From: Arachidicoccus sp050436765
Lineage (GTDB): Bacteria; Bacteroidota; Bacteroidia; Chitinophagales; Chitinophagaceae
Reading direction: 5' to 3'
Assembly: GCF_050436765.1 (NCBI RefSeq)
Contig: NZ_JBNQGD010000058.1
Coordinates: forward strand, 1 to 39,358
DNA: 39,358 bases
Both the position numbers and the translations under genes were made by a program. Positions 8,669-17,845 of this stretch are shown piece after piece. The stretch's first letter is position 1. Every line of letters starts with the position of its first letter. The notes beneath the pieces are model-generated. The model was not told where the DNA came from and did no database searches. It worked only from the letters and a program-made list of their open reading frames with translations.

Positions 8669-10123
8669 ATGATTAAAATTGCAATAGCTAAAGGGGATGG
8701 AATTGGACCTGAAATAATGGAAGCGGTCCTAAAAATATTTGACGCTGCCAAGGTCCCACTCGAATATCAGTTTGTGGAAATGGGGAAATGGGTATTTGAC
8801 AAAGGATTTAACAATGGTATGACACCCGATGCGAAAAATACAATTGAGACATTGGGCATATTATTCAAAGGTCCGATGGAAACGCCTAAGGGGAAGGGCG
8901 TAAAAAGCATCAATGTAACAGCAAGAAAAACCTGGAACACTTATGCTAATAAAAGAGCTTTCCAAACCCTGCATGGCGTAGACACCGTTTTTAGTGAAGC
9001 AGGTATTTCCATTGACTTAACAGTGGTTCGAGAAAATATTGAAGACACCTATGGAGGCATCGAGCATATGCTGACCAGCGATGTGGCAATTAGCAGAAGA
9101 ATTATTTCAAAACCAGGAAGCGAACAAGTTATCCGTTACGCATTTGAAATAGCAAAACAAAAATCTGCAAAACGCATCAGCTGCGCACATAAAGCCAACA
9201 TCATGAAGCTTACCGACGGCATTTTTCTGAATACTTTTTACGAAATCGCCAAAGAGTATCCTGAATTAAAAGCAGATGACATTATTGTCGATGATCTTTG
9301 CATGAAATTAGTCACACATCCCGAAATTTTTGATGTACTGGTACTCACGAATTTGCAAGGCGATATTATAAGTGACCTTTGCGCAGGACTTGTGGGAGGC
9401 CTGGGCTTTGCACCATCAGCAAACATCGGTGATGACATCTGTATCTTTGAAGCCGTACACGGAACAGCACCGGACATTGCCGGTAGAAATATTGCCAACC
9501 CTACTGCACTATTACTAAGTGGCATCGCCATGCTCAATCATTTAGGCCTTACAGCTAGTGCGGCCACCATAGAAAACGCGCTGCTTTACACCTTGGAAAA
9601 CGGTAACCATACCGGAGACTTCGGCAACAAATCTATTCCTTCACTCAACACAACAGCATTTGCAGATGTTATCATTCGCAACTTTGGTAAAGTACCCAAA
9701 ACAAATAGTAAAAAAGTGACCGTCGATCATCCAAAGCAACAATTTGTTGCCAAATTGAATGAAAATCTGATGATGGAAACTGTCAACGCTCCTAAAGAAA
9801 GCATTGCAGGTGTAGACTTTTTTATTCAGTGCGACAGGCAACCAAATGAAGTAGCTAAAATTGCTGAAATGTATAATAGCGATAGATATAAATTGATAAA
9901 TATCAGCAACCGCGGCACACAAGTTTGGCCGGCAGGCTCTATGTACACCAATTTGGTAAATCAATATACTATCCGTTTTGAAAGTAATGATAACCTGGGC
10001 CTTTCACAGCAAGAAATAGTCGAACTCTATGCAAAAGTTATCAAAGATTTTAAAGTCTGCTCTGTAGAAACTTTGCTTTTACTAGACGGCAATAAGGCTT
10101 ATAGCTTAGCACAAGGCCAATAA
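8669..10123 (+). CDS. icd: Isocitrate dehydrogenase, probably NAD-dependent
   Basis: This enzyme converts isocitrate to 2-oxoglutarate and CO2 in the TCA cycle. It has 484 residues, matching the long form with a C-terminal extension of about 140 residues after the catalytic fold. Visible sites: GDGIGPE at 9-15, substrate-binding KSINVTARK around 79-87, RENIEDTYGG with Arg121 and catalytic Tyr128, Lys175 in AHKANIMK, and metal-binding aspartates in VDDLC and GDIISD (Asp232, Asp236). In HGTAPDIAGRN, Asp269-Ile270 occupy the position where NADP enzymes such as E. coli Icd have Lys-Tyr; NAD-linked enzymes carry an acidic residue here. NAD+ preference is therefore inferred, although automated annotation may say NADP. 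It diverges from gltB, whose complex consumes its product. Confidence 0.93.
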   Translation: MIKIAIAKGDGIGPEIMEAVLKIFDAAKVPLEYQFVEMGKWVFDKGFNNGMTPDAKNTIETLGILFKGPMETPKGKGVKSINVTARKTWNTYANKRAFQTLHGVDTVFSEAGISIDLTVVRENIEDTYGGIEHMLTSDVAISRRIISKPGSEQVIRYAFEIAKQKSAKRISCAHKANIMKLTDGIFLNTFYEIAKEYPELKADDIIVDDLCMKLVTHPEIFDVLVLTNLQGDIISDLCAGLVGGLGFAPSANIGDDICIFEAVHGTAPDIAGRNIANPTALLLSGIAMLNHLGLTASAATIENALLYTLENGNHTGDFGNKSIPSLNTTAFADVIIRNFGKVPKTNSKKVTVDHPKQQFVAKLNENLMMETVNAPKESIAGVDFFIQCDRQPNEVAKIAEMYNSDRYKLINISNRGTQVWPAGSMYTNLVNQYTIRFESNDNLGLSQQEIVELYAKVIKDFKVCSVETLLLLDGNKAYSLAQGQ

Positions 10124-10179
10124 CCTTAAGCCGGTTTTCATAATTTAGTATCATTCATTTTAAATTTAAATAAGAAACA

Positions 10180-11496
10180 ATGCCATTATCCAAACTTTTT
10201 AAAGGGAGTATAGCCGTAGTTTTCGCATCGTCATTGTTCTGTGGCGGCGTTTTTGCGCAAAAACAGGATTGCGCGAATGTACCACTGGCTGGCAATGCTT
10301 ATATCGTTCAAGGTACCGAAAATGGTGCAAGGATCAGTCAGCGTGGCCTTAACAATTGGACGAACGGGCAAACGACCACAGATATATTTTTCTATATAAA
10401 GAAGCCTGTTAAAGTTTCTATCGCATTGATTTGTGCATCACCTGACGGACAAAGTACTTTCTCGGCAAAAATAATGGGAAAAAGATACCTTGTAAACACT
10501 AAAGCAGGGAGCACCGACACGCTAAAAATAGCAGAATTAGATATTGCCAAACCAGGTTACGTTCAACTTGAAATTCAAGGAGTAAAAAAAGAAGGGCACA
10601 GCTTTGGCAACCTGTCCGCTGTATTGTTGCAAGGCAGTAAAATAACACAAAACCTCGCTTATGTGGCAGATGCAAAAGATTTCTATTTCGGAAGAAGAGG
10701 CCCATCGGTACACTGGAACTTTGTTATCCCGGAAAAAATAAAGAATCAAGTTGAATATTTCTACAACGAAATATATGTGCCCAAAGGCAATGATGTAGTG
10801 GGGTCTTATTTTGAGGCGGATGGATTTTCTTTTGGCTATTTTGGCATGCAAGTAAACAGTCCCACCGAAAGGCATATACTTTTTTCGGTATGGAGTCCTT
10901 TTAAAACCAATACGCCGGGCGAGATACCTGAAGGCCAAAAGATTAAGCTAATTAAAAAAGGTAAAAACGTACATGGCGGTGAATTTGGTGGAGAGGGCTC
11001 AGGGGGTCAAAGCCGTTTGGAGTACAACTGGAAGCCGGCTACACATTATGCGTTTTTACTAAAGGCAGAACCGGACAGCATACATAACACAACAACTTTT
11101 ACCGCATATTTTAAAGAAGTAAGTGCAGAGAACTGGTTACTGATAGCAAGTTTTCAGCGACCGCAAACCAATACATCCTTAAAGGATCTATACTCTTTTT
11201 TAGAAAACTTTAGCCCGGATATGGGTAATATTCAAAGACGTGGCTATTATACAAATCAATGGGTGCGCACCTTTTCCGGCAAATGGACGCCTATTGACCA
11301 AGCATCTTTTACAACTGATGCTACAGGAAATGCCGGCATCCGCATGGATTATGGCGGAGGTGTAGCCAACGGTGATTTTTATTTAGAAAATTGCGGATTC
11401 TTCAGCCCTGGTGGAGAAAACTACCGGCGCAAAACGTTTACCCGGGACACGAATAACAAACTTCCGCCAAAAATAGATTTTGATAAATTACCCTAG
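10180..11496 (+). CDS. Secreted DUF5077/DUF3472 protein
   Basis: The protein has 438 residues with an N-terminal signal peptide (FKGSIAVVFASSLFCGGVFA, cleavage near residue 26), so it is exported. Residues of about 35-150 resemble the DUF5077 beta-sandwich, with GNAYIVQGTENGARIS and a segment on ornament-like polymer recognition. Residues of about 165-425 match DUF3472, including HWNFVIPE, the YFEADGFSFGYFGMQVN region and the C-terminal YLENCGFF. Proteins of this type occur in Bacteroidota as secreted or surface proteins of unproven function; a carbohydrate-related role is often suspected but is not shown here. The gene follows icd by 56 bases, possibly in one transcript, and ends at a strong terminator. 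Domain assignment is from memory of the families and was not searched. Confidence 0.75.
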   Translation: MPLSKLFKGSIAVVFASSLFCGGVFAQKQDCANVPLAGNAYIVQGTENGARISQRGLNNWTNGQTTTDIFFYIKKPVKVSIALICASPDGQSTFSAKIMGKRYLVNTKAGSTDTLKIAELDIAKPGYVQLEIQGVKKEGHSFGNLSAVLLQGSKITQNLAYVADAKDFYFGRRGPSVHWNFVIPEKIKNQVEYFYNEIYVPKGNDVVGSYFEADGFSFGYFGMQVNSPTERHILFSVWSPFKTNTPGEIPEGQKIKLIKKGKNVHGGEFGGEGSGGQSRLEYNWKPATHYAFLLKAEPDSIHNTTTFTAYFKEVSAENWLLIASFQRPQTNTSLKDLYSFLENFSPDMGNIQRRGYYTNQWVRTFSGKWTPIDQASFTTDATGNAGIRMDYGGGVANGDFYLENCGFFSPGGENYRRKTFTRDTNNKLPPKIDFDKLP

Positions 11497-11512
11497 TTGG
11501 TACTCTCAACAA

Positions 11513-11551
11513 AAATCCGTTTAAGACAGGTTGCTTAAACGGATTTTTTTT
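11513..11551. terminator. Strong bidirectional terminator
   Basis: A perfect 13-bp inverted repeat, AAATCCGTTTAAG (11513-11525) and CTTAAACGGATTT (11534-11546), has an 8-base loop and a T-run to 11551. It lies 16 bases after the DUF3472 gene and faces the convergent M16 gene ending at 11570. The minus strand also ends its stem in a T-run. Confidence 0.92.
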
Positions 11552-11569
11552 ATGCACATGACGCGTTAC

Positions 11570-13660
11570 CTATTCAAAGTCGGCGCCACTTACTCCTTGG
11601 TTTATTTTTACAGCATCGGTTTTCATTTCAAGATTCTGGCCTCCGTTTGAAGCAGTAATTGCGATTGATTGTAAAAATGGGAGATAAATATCATCCACTT
11701 TTTTATAATCGTCAAAGCTGGAAACTATAGACATCTGTTGTCCATTTGCTTCAGAACTCATGGCAACCTGCAGCAAATAACCGGTTTTTACATCATAAAA
11801 CTCCGTAGTCTTCTGTCCAGAAGGACCTGTTACAGCAATTTCATAAGCGTCTTTATCATTTACTTTTGTCAGGCCTTTCATGGTTAGTTTATAAGTACCA
11901 TCATTGTATGCAAGCTGATTAAATAAACTTTTCTGGTCCGTATATTTTGCCAATTGCTCCTTATTCATTTCGGTCGTATTGCCCATTTGTTTCTGATAAC
12001 CTTTTGTGCCGTCAAAAACAGTTTTACTCACCTCATTGCCATTCATAGTCATCACTAAAAATTGTTTATTGGGCGACATTCTTTTTTCAACAAATGGTAT
12101 GGACATGCCCTGAACACCCATTGAACCATTGACCAGAAGCGTATGTACTTTTTTAAGGTTTTCTACCCCACCAATTGCGTTTATGTATTTATCAATAACA
12201 TCTTTCGTACTTACATCGGCAACTTTGCCTGGCGTTTCTGCCGCCACAGGATTAGCATCTTTATCATAAAGCTTAACCGGATAACCCATCGCCTTAAGTC
12301 CAGGCAAGATGTCTTCTGCTTTTCCGGTAATCACCACACGGCTATTGTCATAATTAAAATACTTTTTCGCAACACGCATAACGTCTGCGGCTGTAACAGC
12401 ATTTATCTTTTGCAAATAAGTACGGTAATAATCTTTAGGCAAATTATGGACTAATATATCCCTTGCAAAACTGGCAATCCGAGCCGGATTTTCTGTTCCA
12501 ATGGCAAAATTGCCGTTGTATTCCGCCTTTACATTATTGAGTAATTCTTCACTTACAGGCTCCGTACGAATCTTCTTAATATTATCGAAAAATAATGCCA
12601 AAGCACTATCAGTCACCGCATTCCTGACCGAGGCAGAAGCTCGAAAACTCGTTTGATAATTCCCACCGAAAATAGAAGAATAAGCGCCATAGGTATAAGC
12701 ATGCTTTTCTCTTATGTCTTTAAATAAATAGGCGTCTGATCCACCACCTAAGATTTGATTGGCCAGTAGCACCGCAAAATAATCATCACTACTCAAAGGA
12801 AGTGAAACGACATTGGTGACGTTTATCACGGACTGCACTGCATTAGGCATATTCACCACATCAATCTCTGTTTTAGCGGGATTGGAAGCATCGGCAATGG
12901 TGGGCAAAGTAATATTTTCCCCTTTCCAATTACCAAAGTATTTTTCGGCCAGTTTCTTTGCCGCTTCTGGTTTGATATCGCCAACAATTGTAAGATAACC
13001 ATTAGAAGGAGTTATGTATTTTTGATACATATTTTTTACATCAGATAATGTTATATTGGACACAGTTTGTTGTGTTTCAAATTCTCCCAGTGGGCTACTC
13101 TTGCCAAACAATAATGCTCCTGTAACATTGGAAGCAATAGCTGCTACGCTTTTATCACTGGCTTTTAGGCCATTTATTTCCTGGGCTTTAAGTTTATCAA
13201 AATCCGCTTCTTTAAGAGCCGGATTTTGTATCGCCTGGGCCATCAACATTAGACCTTTATCGAAATATCTGTCTAATGCAGCAACGGACCCACCCTGACT
13301 ATTTAAACTAAGATTGGTTCCGTCTTGTTCAACCGCTTCATCAAAAGCAGCTTTGTCCATTGACGTAGTCCCTTGATTTAACATCCCGCCCATCAAGCCC
13401 ATTACACCTGCTTTGTCGCCTTCTTTGATCGGACCTGAATTGATATAATAAGTAGCGGAAACAGAAGGCACTTTGTGATTCTCCACAACCAATACAGTAA
13501 CTCCGTTATCTAGCTTATAGATTGACGGATCTTCTAATTTAATAACTGGTGCAGGTCCCGGTTTTGGAGGGTGGCTCCTGTCAATCTTTTGTGCATAGCC
13601 GTTTGATAGTAACATCCCGGCAACGGCTAATAATAATATTTTTCGCATAATGAATTTCAA
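11570..13660 (-). CDS. M16 family protein without zinc site, with C-terminal lipoprotein-like domain
   Basis: The 696-residue exported protein begins with a signal peptide (MRKILLLAVAGMLLSNGYAQ); ATG 13648 is an alternative start four codons in. Residues of about 40-450 have the M16 peptidase fold, beginning with YKLDNGVTVLVVENHKVPSV. Where active members have HxxEH, this one reads VMGLMGGMLNQGT, so the zinc ligands are missing and it should not cut by itself. A further domain of about 200 residues (from about 480, TKDVIDKYINAIGGVENLKKVHTLLVNG onward in shorter pieces) resembles the outer-membrane lipoprotein-sorting beta fold. It lies 34 bases downstream of an HxxEH-bearing M16 gene, a pairing known to form active/inactive heterodimers. 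A role as the partner subunit is inferred. Confidence 0.85.
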   Translation of the reverse strand: MKFIMRKILLLAVAGMLLSNGYAQKIDRSHPPKPGPAPVIKLEDPSIYKLDNGVTVLVVENHKVPSVSATYYINSGPIKEGDKAGVMGLMGGMLNQGTTSMDKAAFDEAVEQDGTNLSLNSQGGSVAALDRYFDKGLMLMAQAIQNPALKEADFDKLKAQEINGLKASDKSVAAIASNVTGALLFGKSSPLGEFETQQTVSNITLSDVKNMYQKYITPSNGYLTIVGDIKPEAAKKLAEKYFGNWKGENITLPTIADASNPAKTEIDVVNMPNAVQSVINVTNVVSLPLSSDDYFAVLLANQILGGGSDAYLFKDIREKHAYTYGAYSSIFGGNYQTSFRASASVRNAVTDSALALFFDNIKKIRTEPVSEELLNNVKAEYNGNFAIGTENPARIASFARDILVHNLPKDYYRTYLQKINAVTAADVMRVAKKYFNYDNSRVVITGKAEDILPGLKAMGYPVKLYDKDANPVAAETPGKVADVSTKDVIDKYINAIGGVENLKKVHTLLVNGSMGVQGMSIPFVEKRMSPNKQFLVMTMNGNEVSKTVFDGTKGYQKQMGNTTEMNKEQLAKYTDQKSLFNQLAYNDGTYKLTMKGLTKVNDKDAYEIAVTGPSGQKTTEFYDVKTGYLLQVAMSSEANGQQMSIVSSFDDYKKVDDIYLPFLQSIAITASNGGQNLEMKTDAVKINQGVSGADFE

Positions 13661-13694
13661 TTTAATAGTAATTTCAAATGATTTTGGAAGTATA

Positions 13695-15020
13695 TTATTT
13701 GGTTGTAGGCAAATAATATAATACCAAGCGTTGATTAGGGTTAAGATATTTACGTGCGATATCTCTTATCTGTTCCCTGGTAACAGAGCGAATATCTTCT
13801 AACCGTTCATTAATATGATTGGTATTTTTATTAAAGAATGTATAACTATTCGCTAAACTCTGCGCAACACCCAGATCTTTGGTGTTTGCATTTACAAAAT
13901 CCATTTCAGCCTGATTAAGTAGTTTTTTATAATCTGATTCGCTAATTAAATTGGTTTGCAAATCCACAATATTCGCATCAATATCGTGCAACAGGCTGTC
14001 TAACGATACATTATTATTGGGTAACGCAAAGTTGAGATAGGCTCCATAATCTTCTAATGCATAATTAAACGAAGCTACTTGCAATGCTGTTTTCTTTTCA
14101 TCAACCAGTTCTTTGTTCAAACGAGAACTAGCTCCGCCGGAAAGTACAGAAGAAATAAGATCTAATACAACAGCATCTTTTGAATTCTCTGCTGGCGTAC
14201 GGTAAGCTGTTACGATTGCGGGTAGTTGAATATTTGCATCATAGGCCGTATCGATAATTTCCTTTGTAATAGGATCTTCTTTTACCGTGGGCTGGATGAC
14301 GGGATTGCCTTTCGGGATTTCACTAAAGTAAGATTTGATCCATTGTTTGGCGTCATCAATGTTAATGTCGCCCGCAATACTTAAAACCGCATTATTGGGG
14401 GCATAGAACTTTTTAAAGAATGCCAGGAACTCACTCAATTTGGCCTTATTTATGTCATCCATGGAGCCAATAGGTGCCCAATGATAAGGATGTTTAATAA
14501 ACAAATCTTTAAATACAGATTCAATTAAATGTCCGTAAGGCTGATTATCAATACGCATTCTTTTCTCTTCTTTCACCACCTCTCTTTGTGTATTGACACC
14601 GATCTGATTAATTACAGGATGCATCATTCTTTCACTCTCCAACCAAAGACCCAATTTTAATTGATTAGACGGAAATACTTCATAATAAAAAGTACGGTCC
14701 TGGGTCGTATTGGCATTATTTTGGCCGCCATTCGCCGCCACTATTTTCATAAATTCTCCGCGCTTTATATTTTGAGTCCCTTCAAAAAGCAAGTGTTCAA
14801 AAAAGTGCGCAAAACCAGTTAGTCCAGGCGTCTCATTTTTAGAACCTACATGATACATTACAGAAACGGCGACTACAGGAGCAGATTTATCTTGGTGTAA
14901 AATCACATGTAAGCCATTGTCTAAATTGTACTCGGTAAACTTTACTTTTTGTGCCAATGCCGAAGTAGAAATGGCAAACGCACCAGCAATCAAAAAGGCA
15001 AGCTTTTGCTGAAATTGCAT
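13695..15020 (-). CDS. M16 family zinc metallopeptidase, active-type
   Basis: This 441-residue exported protein is a catalytic M16 (pitrilysin-like) peptidase, expected in the periplasm. A signal peptide (residues 1-24, ending SALA-Q) leads into YNLDNGLHVILHQD. The inverted zinc motif is intact: HFFEH with His72, Glu75 and His76. The downstream Glu ligand is in EVVKEEKRM (Glu151 or Glu152), about 76 residues later, as in the family. A second, non-catalytic M16 half follows. The gene lies immediately upstream of the zinc-less M16 gene on the same strand with a 34-base gap, so they probably share a transcript and a complex. Substrates cannot be read from the sequence. Confidence 0.9.
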   Translation of the reverse strand: MQFQQKLAFLIAGAFAISTSALAQKVKFTEYNLDNGLHVILHQDKSAPVVAVSVMYHVGSKNETPGLTGFAHFFEHLLFEGTQNIKRGEFMKIVAANGGQNNANTTQDRTFYYEVFPSNQLKLGLWLESERMMHPVINQIGVNTQREVVKEEKRMRIDNQPYGHLIESVFKDLFIKHPYHWAPIGSMDDINKAKLSEFLAFFKKFYAPNNAVLSIAGDINIDDAKQWIKSYFSEIPKGNPVIQPTVKEDPITKEIIDTAYDANIQLPAIVTAYRTPAENSKDAVVLDLISSVLSGGASSRLNKELVDEKKTALQVASFNYALEDYGAYLNFALPNNNVSLDSLLHDIDANIVDLQTNLISESDYKKLLNQAEMDFVNANTKDLGVAQSLANSYTFFNKNTNHINERLEDIRSVTREQIRDIARKYLNPNQRLVLYYLPTTK

Positions 15021-15406
15021 AGAATATTTGTTTAGTTAATTAATGTAGAAGCAAAGTACGATTATTCTGTTAAAGAGAAAATCCGCCCCCCTTTTATTAT
15101 TTATGAATGGAGGCAAATAAGGATAAAAGGAAATTCCTTTCTTTTCTGATGAAAAGATAAAATCCTTTTGCAGAAAAGATCAAATTTTTCAAATACATTC
15201 CTAGTGGATCCTCATGGCAAAAGGCTGAGACTTTATCCTAAAAGCCCTGCATAGGTAAATCACCTTACTGCACTGGCATATTTTGTAGACTGCACCTAAA
15301 CTTATTAGGGCAAAATTATAAACCCAAAAGAAGTAAAAATAAAAAAGGCTTCTACGCCGGTTACAGTGTAAAAACCTTTTTTGGTAATATTCAAAGAAAG
15401 GAAGGC
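15021..15406. other. Intergenic stretch between nrdA and the M16 genes
   Basis: This 386-base stretch has no supported gene. Its right end holds the nrdA terminator hairpin. The left end must contain the promoter of the M16 pair; TACTTTG near 15054-15060 (minus strand) is a near match to the -7 box but lacks a well-placed TTTG. The middle part shows nothing I can name. Confidence 0.5.
15341..15382 (-). terminator. Terminator of nrdB-nrdA
   Basis: AAAAAAGGCTTCTAC (15341-15355) pairs with GTAAAAACCTTTTTT (15368-15382) as a 15-position stem with two mismatches around a 12-base loop. On the minus strand the hairpin ends in TTTTTT, 25 bases past the nrdA stop. Confidence 0.7.
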
Positions 15407-17812
15407 CTAAGCACTGCAAGCTTCACAACTTCCATCCAGGGGACAAGCACCTCCGGTAAGAGCATTTAAATCCGTGTTTGCAGCCGGTGCATCTATCGCA
15501 GGCATCGGTATATCTTCTTGATTCACTATAGGTGCGACTTGTTCTTCCGCTTGTTTTTTTACAGTAAACTGTACGGCCTGAGATGCTGCCTGTGTACGCA
15601 AATAATACATACCTGTTTTCAAGCCCTTCTTCCAAGCATAAAAATGCATGCTGGTAAGTTTAGCTTTTGTAGGCGATTGCACGAAAAGATTAAGAGATTG
15701 GGATTGACAAATATAAGCTCCACGATCAGCGGCCATATCAATCAACGTACGTTGTTTAATCTCCCAAACAGTTTTATACAACTCCTTTATATCATCCGGT
15801 ATTTCAGCGATATTTTGAATAGAGCCATTGGAGGACATAATTTTATTTTTCATTCCTTCATTCCATAAGCCTAAGTCCACCAGATCTTTCAACAAAAATT
15901 TGTTGACAATTACAAACTCGCCAGACAAGACCCTGCGCACATACAGGTTAGAAGTAAATGGTTCAAAACATTCATTATTTCCCAAAATCTGAGAAGTAGA
16001 GGCGGTCGGCATCGGTGCCACCAATAAAGAGTTTCTTACACCATGTATTTTAATTTCCGCTTGTAAGGCTTGCCAATCCCAACGATTGGAGGGAATAACA
16101 TTCCAAAAATCAAATTGAAACATTCCGCGTGACAAAGGAGAACCTTCAAAAGTTTCGTAAGCACCTTCTTCTATCGCTAAATCTTTGGAGGCAGTCATTG
16201 CCGCGAAATAAATCGTTTCGGAGATTTCTTTATTTAATTTTTTGGCGTCTTCACTTTCAAACGGATAACGCATTTTCACAAAAGTATCTGCTAGTCCTTG
16301 CACCCCCAATCCTATTGGACGATGACGCAAATTACTTTTTTGCGCTTCATAAACAGGATAGTAGTTTCTGTCTATAATCCTATTTAAATTAATAGTAGCC
16401 TGATAAGTTACTTCGTATAATTTTTGATGATCATACACACCGTCAATGACAAAACGTGGTAAGGCAATAGAAGCCAGATTACATACAGCGATTTCATCCG
16501 GCGACGAATATTCTATAATCTCTGTGCACAAGTTAGAACTCTTGATAGTCCCTAAATGTTGTTGATTCGATTTACGATTCGCAGCATCTTTATATAACAG
16601 ATAAGGTGTTCCGGTTTCTATCTGTGCGTCCAAAATAGCAAACCAAAGTTCCTGTGCCTTGATCGTTTTGCGCGCTTTACCTTGTGCTTCATAGGAAGTA
16701 TAAAGTTTTTCAAAATCCTCGCCCCAGGTGTCGGCCAATCCGGGACATTCATGTGGGCACATCAAACTCCAGTCTCCATTTTCCTCTACTCTCTGCATAA
16801 ATAAGTCCGAAATCCACAACGCATAAAACAAGTCACGTGCGCGCATTTCTTCTTTCCCATGATTTTTTCTAAGATCCAAAAACTCAAATACATCGGCATG
16901 CCATGGTTCTAAATAAATGGCAAAGGCGCCTTTGCGTTTTCCACCTCCTTGATCTACATATCGAGCAGTATCATTGAACACCCGCAACATCGGGATAATA
17001 CCATTACTCGTGCCATTTGTGCCACTTATATAAGAACCCGTTGCACGAATATTATGAATGCTCAAACCTATACCACCAGCAGATTGCGATATCTTGGCTG
17101 TTTGCTTCAGCGTATCGTAAATACCTTCTATACTGTCACCTTTCATGGTTAAAAGAAAGCAGGAAGACATTTGTGGTTTTGGCGTGCCTGCATTGAACAA
17201 AGTAGGGGTAGCATGCGTAAACCATCTTTCAGAAAGCAAATGGTAGGTTTTTATTACCTGTTCAATATCATCGTGGTGAATGCCCACAGCGACACGCATA
17301 TACATGTGTTGGGGACGTTCAGCAATTTTCCCTTCCAAACGAAGTAAATACGACCGTTCAAGTGTTTTAAACCCAAAATAATCAAAGGCAAAATCACGAT
17401 CGTAAATAATAGTAGAGTCTAATAAAGAAGCATTGTCCTTTACAACCTTATATACATCTTCGTCAATTAACGGACTATGTAAACCTGTTTTAGGCTCTAC
17501 ATATTCGTACAGTTTTTTTATCGTCGCAGAGAACGATTTAATGGTGTTTTTATGCAGGTTACTCACCGCAATCCTGGATGCAAGTAAACTGTAATCAGGG
17601 TGCAATACACTCAAGGATGCTGCTGTTTCTGCCGCAAGATTATCAAGTTCTGTCGTCGTAACCCCGTCGAACAACCCCTCTATCACCTTCATTGCTACTT
17701 TTGTAGAATCTACAAACGTCGCATTCAGGCCATAACAAAGTTTTTCGACGCGTGCGGTAATCTTGTCAAATTTCACCGCCTCCTGTTTGCCACTTCTTTT
17801 TATTACAAACAT
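15407..17812 (-). CDS. nrdA: Class Ia ribonucleotide reductase, alpha subunit
   Basis: NrdA reduces ribonucleoside diphosphates to deoxy forms for DNA synthesis. The 801-residue protein begins with an ATP-cone (MFVIKRSGKQEAVKFDKITARV shortened: residues 1 to about 90), which senses ATP/dATP. The catalytic barrel follows, with the reductive cysteines in PQMSSCFLL and AVCNLASIAL, the radical cysteine in SNLCTEIIEYSSPDE, and the radical-transfer tyrosine region LYVRRVLSGEF. The C-terminal tail GGACPLDGSCEACSA carries the CxxC pair that re-reduces the active site. The sequence resembles the eukaryotic RRM1 type more than E. coli NrdA. nrdB lies 33 bases upstream on the same strand, giving the order nrdB-nrdA. 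The call is secure. Confidence 0.96.
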   Translation of the reverse strand: MFVIKRSGKQEAVKFDKITARVEKLCYGLNATFVDSTKVAMKVIEGLFDGVTTTELDNLAAETAASLSVLHPDYSLLASRIAVSNLHKNTIKSFSATIKKLYEYVEPKTGLHSPLIDEDVYKVVKDNASLLDSTIIYDRDFAFDYFGFKTLERSYLLRLEGKIAERPQHMYMRVAVGIHHDDIEQVIKTYHLLSERWFTHATPTLFNAGTPKPQMSSCFLLTMKGDSIEGIYDTLKQTAKISQSAGGIGLSIHNIRATGSYISGTNGTSNGIIPMLRVFNDTARYVDQGGGKRKGAFAIYLEPWHADVFEFLDLRKNHGKEEMRARDLFYALWISDLFMQRVEENGDWSLMCPHECPGLADTWGEDFEKLYTSYEAQGKARKTIKAQELWFAILDAQIETGTPYLLYKDAANRKSNQQHLGTIKSSNLCTEIIEYSSPDEIAVCNLASIALPRFVIDGVYDHQKLYEVTYQATINLNRIIDRNYYPVYEAQKSNLRHRPIGLGVQGLADTFVKMRYPFESEDAKKLNKEISETIYFAAMTASKDLAIEEGAYETFEGSPLSRGMFQFDFWNVIPSNRWDWQALQAEIKIHGVRNSLLVAPMPTASTSQILGNNECFEPFTSNLYVRRVLSGEFVIVNKFLLKDLVDLGLWNEGMKNKIMSSNGSIQNIAEIPDDIKELYKTVWEIKQRTLIDMAADRGAYICQSQSLNLFVQSPTKAKLTSMHFYAWKKGLKTGMYYLRTQAASQAVQFTVKKQAEEQVAPIVNQEDIPMPAIDAPAANTDLNALTGGACPLDGSCEACSA

Positions 17813-17845
17813 ATTTTTATGTATTTATGAATTAAAATATTTTTT

